Shown here in pieces: positions 5,835 to 12,062 of a stretch of DNA of 12,062 nucleotides. The first letter of the stretch is position 1; each line of letters begins with the position of its first letter. The notes under the pieces are model-generated. The model did not search any database, was not told the DNA's origin, and saw only the letters and a list, made by a program, of their open reading frames with translations. The translations under genes and the position numbers were made by a program. This stretch comes from Aquificaceae bacterium UBA2488 (lineage in GTDB: Bacteria > Aquificota > Aquificia > Aquificales > Aquificaceae). The DNA is taken from contig DDOS01000117.1 of the NCBI GenBank assembly GCA_002341805.1, positions 3,697-15,758 of the forward strand, given 5' to 3'.

Positions 5835-7199
5835 ATGAAAGCCTGGAGTGGTAGATTTAAAGAACAAACCCTTGGTGATGTGGAAGCTTTTACCGAATCA
5901 ATAAGCTTTGATAAAGAGCTTGCTATTTATGATATAATGCAGGATTTTGCCCATTTAGAGGCTCTTTTAAAAGCAAATGTCATCTCAAAAGAGTCCTATG
6001 AAAACATAAAACAAGGACTAAATGAAATCCTTGATATGATAAATTCAAACATAATGGATTGGGATATAAAAAAAGAAGATGTTCACATGAATATAGAATC
6101 AAAGCTCTATGAGCTAATAGATGAAGATGCAAAAAAACTCCACACAGGAAGATCCAGAAACGATCAAGTAAACACAGATCTAAGACTTTATCTAAAGGAT
6201 AAGATTTTAGAGGTTTTTAGGCTTTTAAAAGCATTAAAACAATCTCTTATAAAAAAAGCCATAGAGCATAAAGATATTATAATGCCAGGGTATACACATC
6301 TTCAAAGGGCTCAACCTGTTTTGGTATCTCATTATCTTCTTGCTTACAAGGAAGCTTTTTTAAGAGACTCCCAAAGGTTAATAGACGCTTATAGAAGAAT
6401 AGACATCCTTACGTTAGGAAGTGGGGCTTTGGCAGGTTCTGATTTTGCATTAGATAGATTTTTAGAGGCTTCTATATTGGGTTTTTCTAAAATATCAAGA
6501 AACTCAATGGATGCTGTAGCAGATAGAGACTTTGCCTTGGAGTATCTATTTTCATTAAGCTCCATCGCTATGCATCTTTCAAGAATATCAGAAGACCTTA
6601 TCATATTTAACACCGAAGAGTTTAAATTTGTGGAGCTTCCAGATGCCATATGCACAGGTAGCTCCATCATGCCGAACAAGAAAAACCCAGATGTTTTGGA
6701 GCTTATAAGAGGAAAAACCTCGAGGGTATATAGTAGTTTATTTAATCTTATGGTTAATCTGAAAGCTCTTCCCATGTCTTACAATAGAGACTTACAAGAG
6801 GATAAAGAGCCTATCTTTGATGCCACTAAAACAATTATAGACTCTCTTAAAATGATGAAAATCGTTATAGATGGTATTAAGTTTAATAAAAGCATATATA
6901 CAGGAAATTTATTACTTGCCACAGATTTAGCCAACTATCTTGTGGAAAAGGGTATACCCTTTAGAGAAGCTCATCATATAGTAGGAGCTATCGTGGCTTA
7001 CGCTTTGGAACAAAACAAAGTTTTAGAGCTTTTAACAAAAGAAGAACTTACAAAATTCTCTGAGAAATTTGACAAAGATGCCAAAGATATCATAAGCCCA
7101 AAATCCTCCATAAACCGCAAAAAAACCTACGGAAGCACAAACGAAGATTTTGTAAATAAGCAAATAAATATATCTTTATTAGAATATAACATTGACTAA
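5835..7199 (+). CDS. argH: Argininosuccinate lyase
   Basis: ArgH cleaves argininosuccinate to arginine and fumarate, the last step of arginine synthesis, as a homotetramer of the fumarase/aspartase superfamily. At 454 residues it is full length. The three conserved regions are present: HTGRSRNDQ (103-111), PGYTHLQRAQP (151-161) with the T154-H155 pair, and the signature loop GSSIMPNKKNPD (275-286) carrying the catalytic serine. GSGALAGSDF (195-204) is also typical. A GAGGT spans the stop of the upstream gene, giving coupled translation from the same unit. No anomalies were seen. Its stop codon overlaps the -35 box of the following pilin promoter. Confidence 0.97.
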   Translation: MKAWSGRFKEQTLGDVEAFTESISFDKELAIYDIMQDFAHLEALLKANVISKESYENIKQGLNEILDMINSNIMDWDIKKEDVHMNIESKLYELIDEDAKKLHTGRSRNDQVNTDLRLYLKDKILEVFRLLKALKQSLIKKAIEHKDIIMPGYTHLQRAQPVLVSHYLLAYKEAFLRDSQRLIDAYRRIDILTLGSGALAGSDFALDRFLEASILGFSKISRNSMDAVADRDFALEYLFSLSSIAMHLSRISEDLIIFNTEEFKFVELPDAICTGSSIMPNKKNPDVLELIRGKTSRVYSSLFNLMVNLKALPMSYNRDLQEDKEPIFDATKTIIDSLKMMKIVIDGIKFNKSIYTGNLLLATDLANYLVEKGIPFREAHHIVGAIVAYALEQNKVLELLTKEELTKFSEKFDKDAKDIISPKSSINRKKTYGSTNEDFVNKQINISLLEYNID

Positions 7200-7220
7200 G
7201 TTCTTAAAAGTAATTATATT
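7192..7220 (+). promoter_or_regulatory. Sigma-70 promoter of the minor-pilin operon
   Basis: TTGACT (7192-7197) and TATATT (7215-7220) are separated by exactly 17 bases, the best promoter in the window. The -35 box overlaps the argH stop. The -10 box ends directly against ATG 7221 and six bases before ATG 7227, so the transcript should begin at the second ATG. Confidence 0.75.
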
Positions 7221-7226
7221 ATGTGT

Positions 7227-7565
7227 ATGATAAATAAAAGAAGCAGAGGGCTTACGATAACGGAGTTAATGGTAAGCATAGCCATAATGGTTATAGGTAT
7301 TATGGTATTTGCAGCTATGCAAGCATTTTTCTCAAACGATACTAAAAATAGGTTTATATATGGATGTCTTGTGAGCGGGGCTTCCAACGCTTTAGCTTCT
7401 TGCATGGCAGGTCAAACCCCATCTTCCAATACGCAATGTGGTGGTATAAATGTAAATATATCTTTAAGTGGGAGTTGCCAACCAACCACTTCTTGTAATC
7501 AAATTAGCGTGACATCCTCTTACAATGGATTTTCTTATCAGGAGTCAGAGTATGTGTGTCCATAA
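7227..7565 (+). CDS. Prepilin-like protein, PilV/GspI type, 112 aa
   Basis: The leader MINKRSRG is followed by a class III prepilin site and helix, G|LTITELMVSIAIMV, with Glu at +5. Prepilin peptidase (PilD) should cleave after Gly8. The rest is short, Ser/Thr/Asn-rich and holds six cysteines, suited to an exported domain with disulfides. The start at 7227 is preferred over ATG 7221: the promoter's -10 box touches 7221, no Shine-Dalgarno precedes either one, and 7227 lies six bases after the -10 box, as in the other predicted leaderless genes. As the first of three pilin-like genes it would be the minor pilin that starts or stabilises the fibre tip. The small size leaves a FimT-like role possible. 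Confidence 0.82.
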   Translation: MINKRSRGLTITELMVSIAIMVIGIMVFAAMQAFFSNDTKNRFIYGCLVSGASNALASCMAGQTPSSNTQCGGINVNISLSGSCQPTTSCNQISVTSSYNGFSYQESEYVCP

Positions 7566-8463
7566 GTCAAAGGCTTTTACCATTGTAGAGATGCTTGTGG
7601 GTATAGCAATGAGTGTTATACTCTTATTAGCCTTATTTGAACTATATGAGTCTACCCAAAAGATATTTTTTAACACAAACTCCATATCTGGAGCTATGAC
7701 TCAAAGTTATAATGTTTATACAGTTGTGCAGAAATTTTTAGATGACGGCGGTGTAGGTGTCCCATCTAGTACATCTTCTAATGGTACTTATCCGCCACCA
7801 AGCTCTGGATACATATCAACCTCCTCTGGAACTCCGTGCGATTCTCTTACATTCTTTGGAGATACAAAAGGTTTTGGTGTAGTGATGAATTTAGCAAGTT
7901 CTTCCGCTAATCTTTTAAGTTGTAGATTATCCTCTACAGATAACTCAGGTAATACCCAATATTATTACATTATAAGAAATGGAAGTTTTTATTATTCAAG
8001 TTCTTCTAACCTAACTCCAGATGAAGTTAGCTTTGTATCTTTATCACCAGATAATGCTACATGTATAGTACCTCCAAACACTTTAGTTTCTGCTACCTCA
8101 ATAAGTGCCAATGCCACGAGTGCTAATTATGTATATGATGTGACTACTAGCCAAACACTATCTCTTCAAAGTGGAGATGCCTTATATGCGGTTCCAGATC
8201 AGATAACATTTTTCTGTCAAGCAAATCCTAATGACAATAATAACAACTGGCTTTATGTGGAAACTATAAATGAAGCTACATCAGCCACAAACATTCAACC
8301 TCTGGCTCCTGTAAGCAGTATACACTATACACTTTATCCATCAGGATGTCAATCTACTTATACCTGCGATATGCTACAAACTACTGTAGCTGTTAGCTCT
8401 CAAGAGAAAAACGCCAGTGGGGGAACTACATCGATAACATTTGGTTTTAATTTCTATAAGTAG
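7552..8463 (+). CDS. Prepilin-like protein, PilW/GspJ type, 303 aa
   Basis: The start at 7552 is chosen because AGGAG lies seven bases before it; an in-frame ATG at 7525 lacks such a site. The leader MCVHKSKA is followed by FTIVEMLVGIAMSVILLL. This is a class III prepilin helix with Glu at +5 but Ala instead of Gly at the -1 cleavage position, which PilD-type peptidases often tolerate. The mature part is about 295 residues, Ser/Thr/Asn-rich, with six cysteines and a long beta-rich C-terminal region. Its first 14 bases overlap the preceding pilin gene, so translation is coupled. Size and second place in the operon match PilW/GspJ-type minor pilins. Confidence 0.82.
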   Translation: MCVHKSKAFTIVEMLVGIAMSVILLLALFELYESTQKIFFNTNSISGAMTQSYNVYTVVQKFLDDGGVGVPSSTSSNGTYPPPSSGYISTSSGTPCDSLTFFGDTKGFGVVMNLASSSANLLSCRLSSTDNSGNTQYYYIIRNGSFYYSSSSNLTPDEVSFVSLSPDNATCIVPPNTLVSATSISANATSANYVYDVTTSQTLSLQSGDALYAVPDQITFFCQANPNDNNNNWLYVETINEATSATNIQPLAPVSSIHYTLYPSGCQSTYTCDMLQTTVAVSSQEKNASGGTTSITFGFNFYK

Positions 8464-8475
8464 GAGGTATGTGTC

Positions 8476-9990
8476 ATGCGACACAGTAGAGGTTATACAC
8501 TAATCACCACTATGATGGTGATGGTAGTATTGTTTGTTATAGGAGCAGCGGGGGCTTTGCTTGCATATTATGGGGACATGACATCAGGTGCTATGACAAA
8601 CTTTGCAAAAGCCTACTACAATGCAGATTATGGTATAAGAGAGGCGATGTATAATGCCAATAACTACTTTTGTAATTGTGCTAACGATGGATGCGGTTTT
8701 TCTCAAACTATGCCCACAGGTGGGGCTATAAAGGTTATCACCAACACAGATCAAGCTGGTAGAACATGTTTTATAGAGTCTATTGGTACTGGCCAAACGG
8801 GTGGATATGTGGCAAAAGTAGCATCTGTGGCAGGCAATGTTTCAAACTGGGGAGCTGCTGGTATGTTAAATGGCATTTCCTCGAATTTCTTTGGTTCAAT
8901 GTCTATAAATGGTTGCGATTTTCAGGACGAGTGCTTAGCGGTAGGTTTGGTAACTAGTGCTAGCAATATTTCCAATCTTACAGGCTTAGATTTACAGACT
9001 TGTAGTAATATACAAAATCCAAATAATCCAAAGGGTATCATGGGCAGTTCTTATTATAAATCTACTGGAGCTACAGATGTAACTCCACTTATTACTCCAT
9101 TTAGTAGCTTTGATCAACCGAGCTCAGGTGAGCCATCTTTAGTTTCATATCTTCAAAACCAAGCTTGCCCTCCAGATGGTAGCTCTTGCCTAACTCCTCC
9201 TCAGCAACCATCAGGAAATTGCTATTGTAATGGCAATGTTACTATGGACAGTTCTGGTAATATGACCTGCAATATGATATCTTCATACAACATGTCGCAG
9301 TGCACTACTCACTACTACTATGCTACAGGTACTATTACTGCTAGTAGTGGTGTGTCCTTGAATGGTGAAACCATATATGCTGGTGGTGGCATAAACATAA
9401 GTGGTCCTCTTACAATGACCAATAGCCACATCTATGCAGGAAGTAATTCAAGTATAACTTTTGGTCAAGGTTCTACTTTGCAAGGTTCTACTGTTTATGT
9501 GCAAAGCGGGAGCGTAAGCTTTGGTAGTGGAGTGGATTTATGCGGTGGGCAACCTTGCACTTCTAGTACAGATAGTATAGTATATACAGATGGAAATGTA
9601 TATATAAACAGTCCTATCCAAGGTGGACTCATATATGGAAATACAGTTAACATGCAGCTTAATGGAGGCGAAAATATAGGTACTACCAATGAACCTACCA
9701 TGACCGTAGCAAATACTCTAAATATCAGTATGAAAGGCAATACATCATATTATGGTCTTATAATGGCTAACAGTATAGGCAGTGGTTCTAGCTTAGGCAA
9801 CAGTTCTATCAATGGTGCTTTTTATGCAAACAATGTAACTAATCTTAGTATTGGTGGTAATGCTTCCATTAACTTTGACTATGCTACGCTAAATCAATTA
9901 TATCGATCATTTCAAAACATTCTAAATCCTGTATATTGTTATAGTGGGGTTTCCAGTATAAATCCATTAAACATAGTGACTTTATACTAA
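8476..9990 (+). CDS. Large PilX/GspK-like minor pilin with C-terminal beta-solenoid, 504 aa
   Basis: A strong AGGAGGT ends seven bases before ATG 8476. The leader MRHSRG is followed by YTLITTMMVMVVLFVIGAAG. This is a prepilin helix in which position +5 is Thr, not Glu, a trait of GspK/PilX-type subunits that sit at the fibre tip. The N-terminal third is Gly/Ser/Asn-rich with several cysteine pairs (CNC, CDFQDEC). From about residue 278 to 470 the chain is built of roughly 20-residue units with the pattern IYAG, then alternating small and hydrophobic residues (for example NGETIYAGGGINISG, GSTVYVQSGSVSFGSG). This suggests a right-handed beta-helix. Sixteen cysteines are present. It is last in the operon and is followed by a terminator. 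An adhesin or tip role is inferred. Confidence 0.82.
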   Translation: MRHSRGYTLITTMMVMVVLFVIGAAGALLAYYGDMTSGAMTNFAKAYYNADYGIREAMYNANNYFCNCANDGCGFSQTMPTGGAIKVITNTDQAGRTCFIESIGTGQTGGYVAKVASVAGNVSNWGAAGMLNGISSNFFGSMSINGCDFQDECLAVGLVTSASNISNLTGLDLQTCSNIQNPNNPKGIMGSSYYKSTGATDVTPLITPFSSFDQPSSGEPSLVSYLQNQACPPDGSSCLTPPQQPSGNCYCNGNVTMDSSGNMTCNMISSYNMSQCTTHYYYATGTITASSGVSLNGETIYAGGGINISGPLTMTNSHIYAGSNSSITFGQGSTLQGSTVYVQSGSVSFGSGVDLCGGQPCTSSTDSIVYTDGNVYINSPIQGGLIYGNTVNMQLNGGENIGTTNEPTMTVANTLNISMKGNTSYYGLIMANSIGSGSSLGNSSINGAFYANNVTNLSIGGNASINFDYATLNQLYRSFQNILNPVYCYSGVSSINPLNIVTLY

Positions 9991-10011
9991 AAGTGTAAAA
10001 AAAATATAGTT

Positions 10012-10041
10012 GAGGGCTTTTGCCCTCTTTAAAAGATTTTT
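10012..10041 (+). terminator. Intrinsic terminator after the minor-pilin operon
   Basis: The perfect stem GAGGGC / GCCCTC (10012-10017 and 10022-10027) has a TTTT loop and is followed by TTTAAAAGATTTTT. It lies 21 bases past the pilin stop. A run of eight A residues precedes the stem, so it may work on both strands. The interrupted T tract makes it moderate on the plus strand. Confidence 0.8.
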
Positions 10042-10049
10042 ATCAGTCA

Positions 10050-10077
10050 TTGACAAAACTTCATATATTATTATATT
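10050..10077 (+). promoter_or_regulatory. Consensus sigma-70 promoter reading into a gene remnant
   Basis: A perfect TTGACA (10050-10055) and TATATT (10072-10077) are 16 bases apart; TATTAT at 10074-10079 with an 18-base spacer is the alternative. An ATG lies six bases downstream, the leaderless layout seen elsewhere here. The frame it drives has only 16 codons, so the promoter may now serve flgG downstream. Confidence 0.65.
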
Positions 10078-10083
10078 ATAGGC

Positions 10084-10134
10084 ATGAAAACACTGCCTAT
10101 AGGTATATCAAGTTTTGAGTGGGAAAGGGTGTGA
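10084..10134 (+). pseudogene. 16-codon ORF resembling the N-terminus of an AAA-ATPase-like/PD-(D/E)XK family gene, remnant or leader peptide
   Basis: The frame encodes MKTLPIGISSFEWERV and then stops at TGA. From memory, LPIGIS-F-- near the N-terminus is characteristic of the AAA-ATPase-like family (PF09820, often followed by a PD-(D/E)XK-type domain). In that family the start is usually followed by a segment ending in YVDKT, which is absent here in all frames. A promoter and leaderless-type start precede it, so it looks like the stub of a deleted gene. A coincidental or functional short leader peptide ahead of flgG is the alternative. The family match rests on about ten residues only. Confidence 0.4.
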
Positions 10135-10152
10135 GTTTTAGGTATAAAACCA

Positions 10153-10180
10153 TTGAAAATTTTTTGGCTTTTAATATAAT
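10153..10180 (+). promoter_or_regulatory. flgG: flgG promoter
   Basis: TTGAAA (10153-10158) and a perfect TATAAT (10175-10180) are 16 bases apart, followed by GGAGGT at 10189-10194 and the flgG ATG eight bases later. The leader would be about 16 bases. No sigma-54 (GG-N10-GC) or sigma-28 flagellar promoter was found. The spacer holds TTTTTGGCTTTTA, a motif shared with the 16-base repeats near 2374 and 3724. Confidence 0.65.
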
Positions 10181-10202
10181 TAATATGTGGAGGTAAGATA
10201 AT

Positions 10203-10994
10203 ATGTTTAGAGCGCTATGGACTGCTGCAGCTGGAATGACTGCTCAACAGCAAAATTTAGATGTGATATCAAACAACATGGCAAATGTGGATACAGTAGG
10301 TTATAAGCAACTTCAACCTATTTTTGATGATCTATTATATCAAACTGTGAAAGACCCAGGTATGGAGACTTCACAAAACTCCCAGAGTCCTACAGGTTAT
10401 CAGATGGGGCTTGGAGCTTACATAGATGGTACATATGGTATATTCACCCAAGGAAATGTCCAACAAACAGGCAATCCTTTAGATGTGGCCATACAAGGTA
10501 ATGGCTTTTTCCAAGTGGCCATGCCAGATGGAACTATTGCATATACAAGAAACGGACAATTTCAATTAGATGCCAATGGAGACCTTGTAACCGCAGATGG
10601 ATATCTTATCCAACCACAGATCACCATACCACCAAACGCCACTTCCGTAAACATAGGACCAGATGGCACTGTGGCAGTCACTATACCTGGTCAGACGGGT
10701 GTTCAGACAGTGGGTCAACTTCAACTTGCAAACTTTATAAACCCAGCAGGTCTTCAAAGGATAGGTAACAACTTATATGAGCAAACCCAAGCCTCAGGCA
10801 ATCCTATTGTATCAAACCCAGGCACCCAAGGTCTTGGCACACTCTTATCTGGTTATGTAGAAGCTTCCAATGTAAACATCGTCAACGAGATGGTAAATAT
10901 GATAATAGCAGAAAGAGCTTATCAATTTAATTCAAAAGCTGTTAGCGCTGGTGATACGATGCTTTCCACTGCTGCGAACCTATACACTGGCTAA
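10203..10994 (+). CDS. flgG: Flagellar distal rod protein FlgG
   Basis: FlgG forms the distal rod of the flagellar basal body, crossing the periplasm and outer-membrane rings; it is exported through the flagellar type III apparatus and so lacks a signal peptide. At 263 residues it is full length. The N-terminal rod signature MFRALWTAAAGMTAQQQNL, then NNMANVDTVGYK (29-40), and the C-terminal coil (VEASNVNIVNEMVNMI, then ERAYQFNSKA) are both intact. The central part has the typical QGNGFFQV and YTRNGQFQLDANGDLVTADG features. A GGAGGT ribosome-binding site lies eight bases before the ATG. flgA follows after three bases, forming a two-gene unit. Confidence 0.96.
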   Translation: MFRALWTAAAGMTAQQQNLDVISNNMANVDTVGYKQLQPIFDDLLYQTVKDPGMETSQNSQSPTGYQMGLGAYIDGTYGIFTQGNVQQTGNPLDVAIQGNGFFQVAMPDGTIAYTRNGQFQLDANGDLVTADGYLIQPQITIPPNATSVNIGPDGTVAVTIPGQTGVQTVGQLQLANFINPAGLQRIGNNLYEQTQASGNPIVSNPGTQGLGTLLSGYVEASNVNIVNEMVNMIIAERAYQFNSKAVSAGDTMLSTAANLYTG

Positions 10995-10997
10995 ACA

Positions 10998-11702
10998 TTG
11001 AACAAAGGACTTAAACTTCTAACAATACTTTTGGGCTTTGTGGTGTTTGGCTTTTCAAAAGAAATACTATTTGACCAAAAATATGTGGATAATCTTGTTA
11101 AAAGCCAAATACAAAAAGAATATGGTAAAAATATAAAATTGGATTCGGTAAACTGTTTTATATATAAACCTTTTATGGTAAATGATAAAGATATATCCAT
11201 AAATTTAAGGATACCGCCTCTTGGACCAGCCGCCTATGCCACTATAAATATAAACTCAAACCACATACTTCAGAAAACTATAAACGCCATAGCCACCATA
11301 GAATGGAAAGTGCCTGTAATTGTAGCCACAAAACTAATAAGAAGAGGAGAGATTATAAATAAAGATGATATTAAAAGCGCCGTAAAATATATAAGGTTTG
11401 TACCCCAAAACTTAGTGATATCTAAAAAACAAGCGATAGGAGCCACCGCCAACACAGATATAGGTATTGGAGAACCCATAAGAACCAACATGATATCTAT
11501 GCAACCTCTTATTAGATATGGAGATATCGTAAGAGTAATATATGATAATGGCTATATAAGAATTACCACCAAGGCAAAAGCTATGCAAAATGGATATCTT
11601 GGAAGATATGTAAGGTTAGAGCCCTTAGACAATCCTAAAACCTTTATCACTGGCAAGGTAATAGGCAAAGATACTGTGCTTATAAGTCCAAATTCATTTT
11701 AA
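10998..11702 (+). CDS. flgA: Flagellar P-ring assembly chaperone FlgA
   Basis: FlgA is a periplasmic chaperone required to assemble the FlgI P ring around the rod. The start is TTG at 10998, three bases after the flgG stop. It gives a 234-residue protein with a Sec-type signal (basic NKGLK, then hydrophobic LLTILLGFVVFGF, ending near residue 20). The C-terminal half has a SAF-like domain typical of FlgA: VPVIVATKLIRRGEIINKDD, then IGATANTDIGIGEPIRTNM. This is followed by the beta-rich end (YGDIVRVIYDNGYIRI and RLEPLDNPKTFITGKV). There is no clear Shine-Dalgarno for the TTG, so translation is probably coupled to flgG. The presence of FlgA supports a diderm envelope. No terminator is obvious behind it. 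Confidence 0.9.
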   Translation: MNKGLKLLTILLGFVVFGFSKEILFDQKYVDNLVKSQIQKEYGKNIKLDSVNCFIYKPFMVNDKDISINLRIPPLGPAAYATININSNHILQKTINAIATIEWKVPVIVATKLIRRGEIINKDDIKSAVKYIRFVPQNLVISKKQAIGATANTDIGIGEPIRTNMISMQPLIRYGDIVRVIYDNGYIRITTKAKAMQNGYLGRYVRLEPLDNPKTFITGKVIGKDTVLISPNSF

Positions 11703-11732
11703 TTTCATAATTTATGGGTAAAATATATTAAG

Positions 11733-12062
11733 ATGGATAGTAGTCTGAAAAGCATTAAAAATATTAGCAAATTAGACAAAGAGTTTTGGAAAGACTTTTG
11801 GCATATCACAAAAGGCTATTGGCTTCATTCGGACGAAAAGAAAAAAGCTTGGGTTTTATTTGGTATTATCATATTTTTAAACCTATTTCAAGTGTTTTTA
11901 AATGTGCTTTTTACCAAATGGTATAAAGTATTTTACGATGCATTACAGCATTTTGACGAAAAAGGTTTTTGGAAAGCCCTTATAGAGTTTAGTATATTGG
12001 CAACGCTTTTTATCGTATCAGCAGTTTATGCCACATACCTTCAACAGATGCTTCAGATAAAA
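11733..12062 (+). CDS. SbmA/BacA/YddA-type ABC transporter, N-terminal 110 residues only
   Basis: ATG at 11733 opens a frame that runs off the window. The start has the family's look: KEFWKDFWHITKGYW, then a charged turn (HSDEKKKAWVLF), a first membrane helix (FGIIIFLNLFQVFLNVLF), then KWYKVFYDALQHFDEKGFW and a second helix (FSILATLFIVSAVYA). This is the ABC_membrane_2/SbmA-BacA fold, whose members move peptides or vitamin B12-like compounds. Whether a fused ATPase domain follows, as in YddA, cannot be seen. There is no Shine-Dalgarno. TAAAAT (11719-11724) and TATATT (11724-11729) lie eight and three bases before the ATG, again close to a leaderless layout. It lies 30 bases past flgA. Confidence 0.82.
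   Translation, partial: MDSSLKSIKNISKLDKEFWKDFWHITKGYWLHSDEKKKAWVLFGIIIFLNLFQVFLNVLFTKWYKVFYDALQHFDEKGFWKALIEFSILATLFIVSAVYATYLQQMLQIK

Noticed and set aside
6389..6775. Minus-strand 128-aa ORF inside argH
   Set aside because: It is fully opposite the conserved core of argH, including the GSSIMP signature region, with no start signal of its own.
7221..7223. ATG 7221 as the start of the first pilin
   Set aside because: It touches the -10 box directly, leaving no room for the transcript start; ATG 7227 fits the promoter and gives a normal eight-residue leader.
7214..7405. Minus-strand ORF across the pilin promoter
   Set aside because: It is opposite the prepilin helix-coding sequence; its hydrophobic look is the complement of that helix.
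8584..9740. Other-frame ORFs inside the large pilin gene (8584-8796 minus, 8766-8957 plus, 9495-9740 minus)
   Set aside because: They are shadows of the repetitive Gly/Ser/Asn codons of the pilin gene, with no ribosome-binding sites and implausible Trp/Cys-rich composition.
10140..10200. Sigma-54 or sigma-28 promoter for flgG
   Set aside because: TTGGC is present but the required GC element at the right distance is not, and no TAAA-N15-GCCGATAA-like sequence is seen. A sigma-70 type TTGAAA/TATAAT pair fits better.
10566..11491. Minus-strand ORFs opposite flgG and flgA
   Set aside because: They lie antisense to well-conserved flagellar genes and have no supporting signals.
1..12062. tRNA, rRNA, riboswitch, CRISPR array or toxin-antitoxin pair
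   Set aside because: A visual scan found no T-loop-like GGTTCGAATCC motif, no regularly spaced repeats and no recognisable aptamer. The small gene pairs in the unknown cluster match no toxin-antitoxin family I know.

Overview
The window reads as ordinary chromosome of an AT-rich (about one-third G+C) diderm, motile bacterium. A P-ring chaperone (FlgA), a type IV pilus/secretion ATPase and a set of minor pilins all indicate an outer membrane. Base composition, gene style and mixed gene order suggest a small-genome thermophile of the Aquificota, of the Hydrogenobaculum kind. That placement is an inference from general appearance, not from a search.

Layout. On the minus strand, 1-1999 holds the 3'-truncated PilB/GspE-type ATPase behind hpt. 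Next comes a 44-residue membrane mini-protein that is easy to miss (2072-2206). An intrinsic terminator (2230-2262) closes a separate minus-strand cluster of short unrecognised genes (2274-3688). This cluster is visibly richer in G+C than its surroundings. In two places one reading frame runs into a second overlapping frame, each time by a +1 (or -2) step. Plus-strand genes begin at 3857: rimO, an eight-helix CcsA/HemX-like membrane protein coupled to it by an ATGA overlap, and argH. A good sigma-70 promoter over the end of argH then drives three prepilin-like genes (7227-9990) that resemble a PilV/PilW/PilX (GspI/GspJ/GspK) tip complex. The third is unusually large and carries what looks like a beta-solenoid. 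A terminator follows, then a promoter reading into a 16-codon remnant, then the flgG-flgA pair. Last is the start of an SbmA/BacA/YddA-type ABC transporter that runs off the right end.

How the genes fit together. hpt (purine salvage), rimO (ribosomal protein S12 modification) and argH (arginine synthesis) are housekeeping. The surface-appendage genes are scattered between them: the ATPase at the left would power pilus assembly, the minor pilins would initiate or cap the fibre, and flgG/flgA build the flagellar distal rod and P ring.

The most interesting signals are these. (1) A recurrent start architecture puts a -10 box 6-7 bases before the start codon with no Shine-Dalgarno, while internal operon genes do have one; this predicts leaderless mRNAs. 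(2) The unknown minus-strand cluster has its paired frame overlaps and a 16-base inverted repeat. (3) The minor-pilin operon has a solenoid-bearing tip candidate. No RNA gene, CRISPR array, insertion sequence or complete defence system was seen. There is no gene-free stretch over 300 bases.
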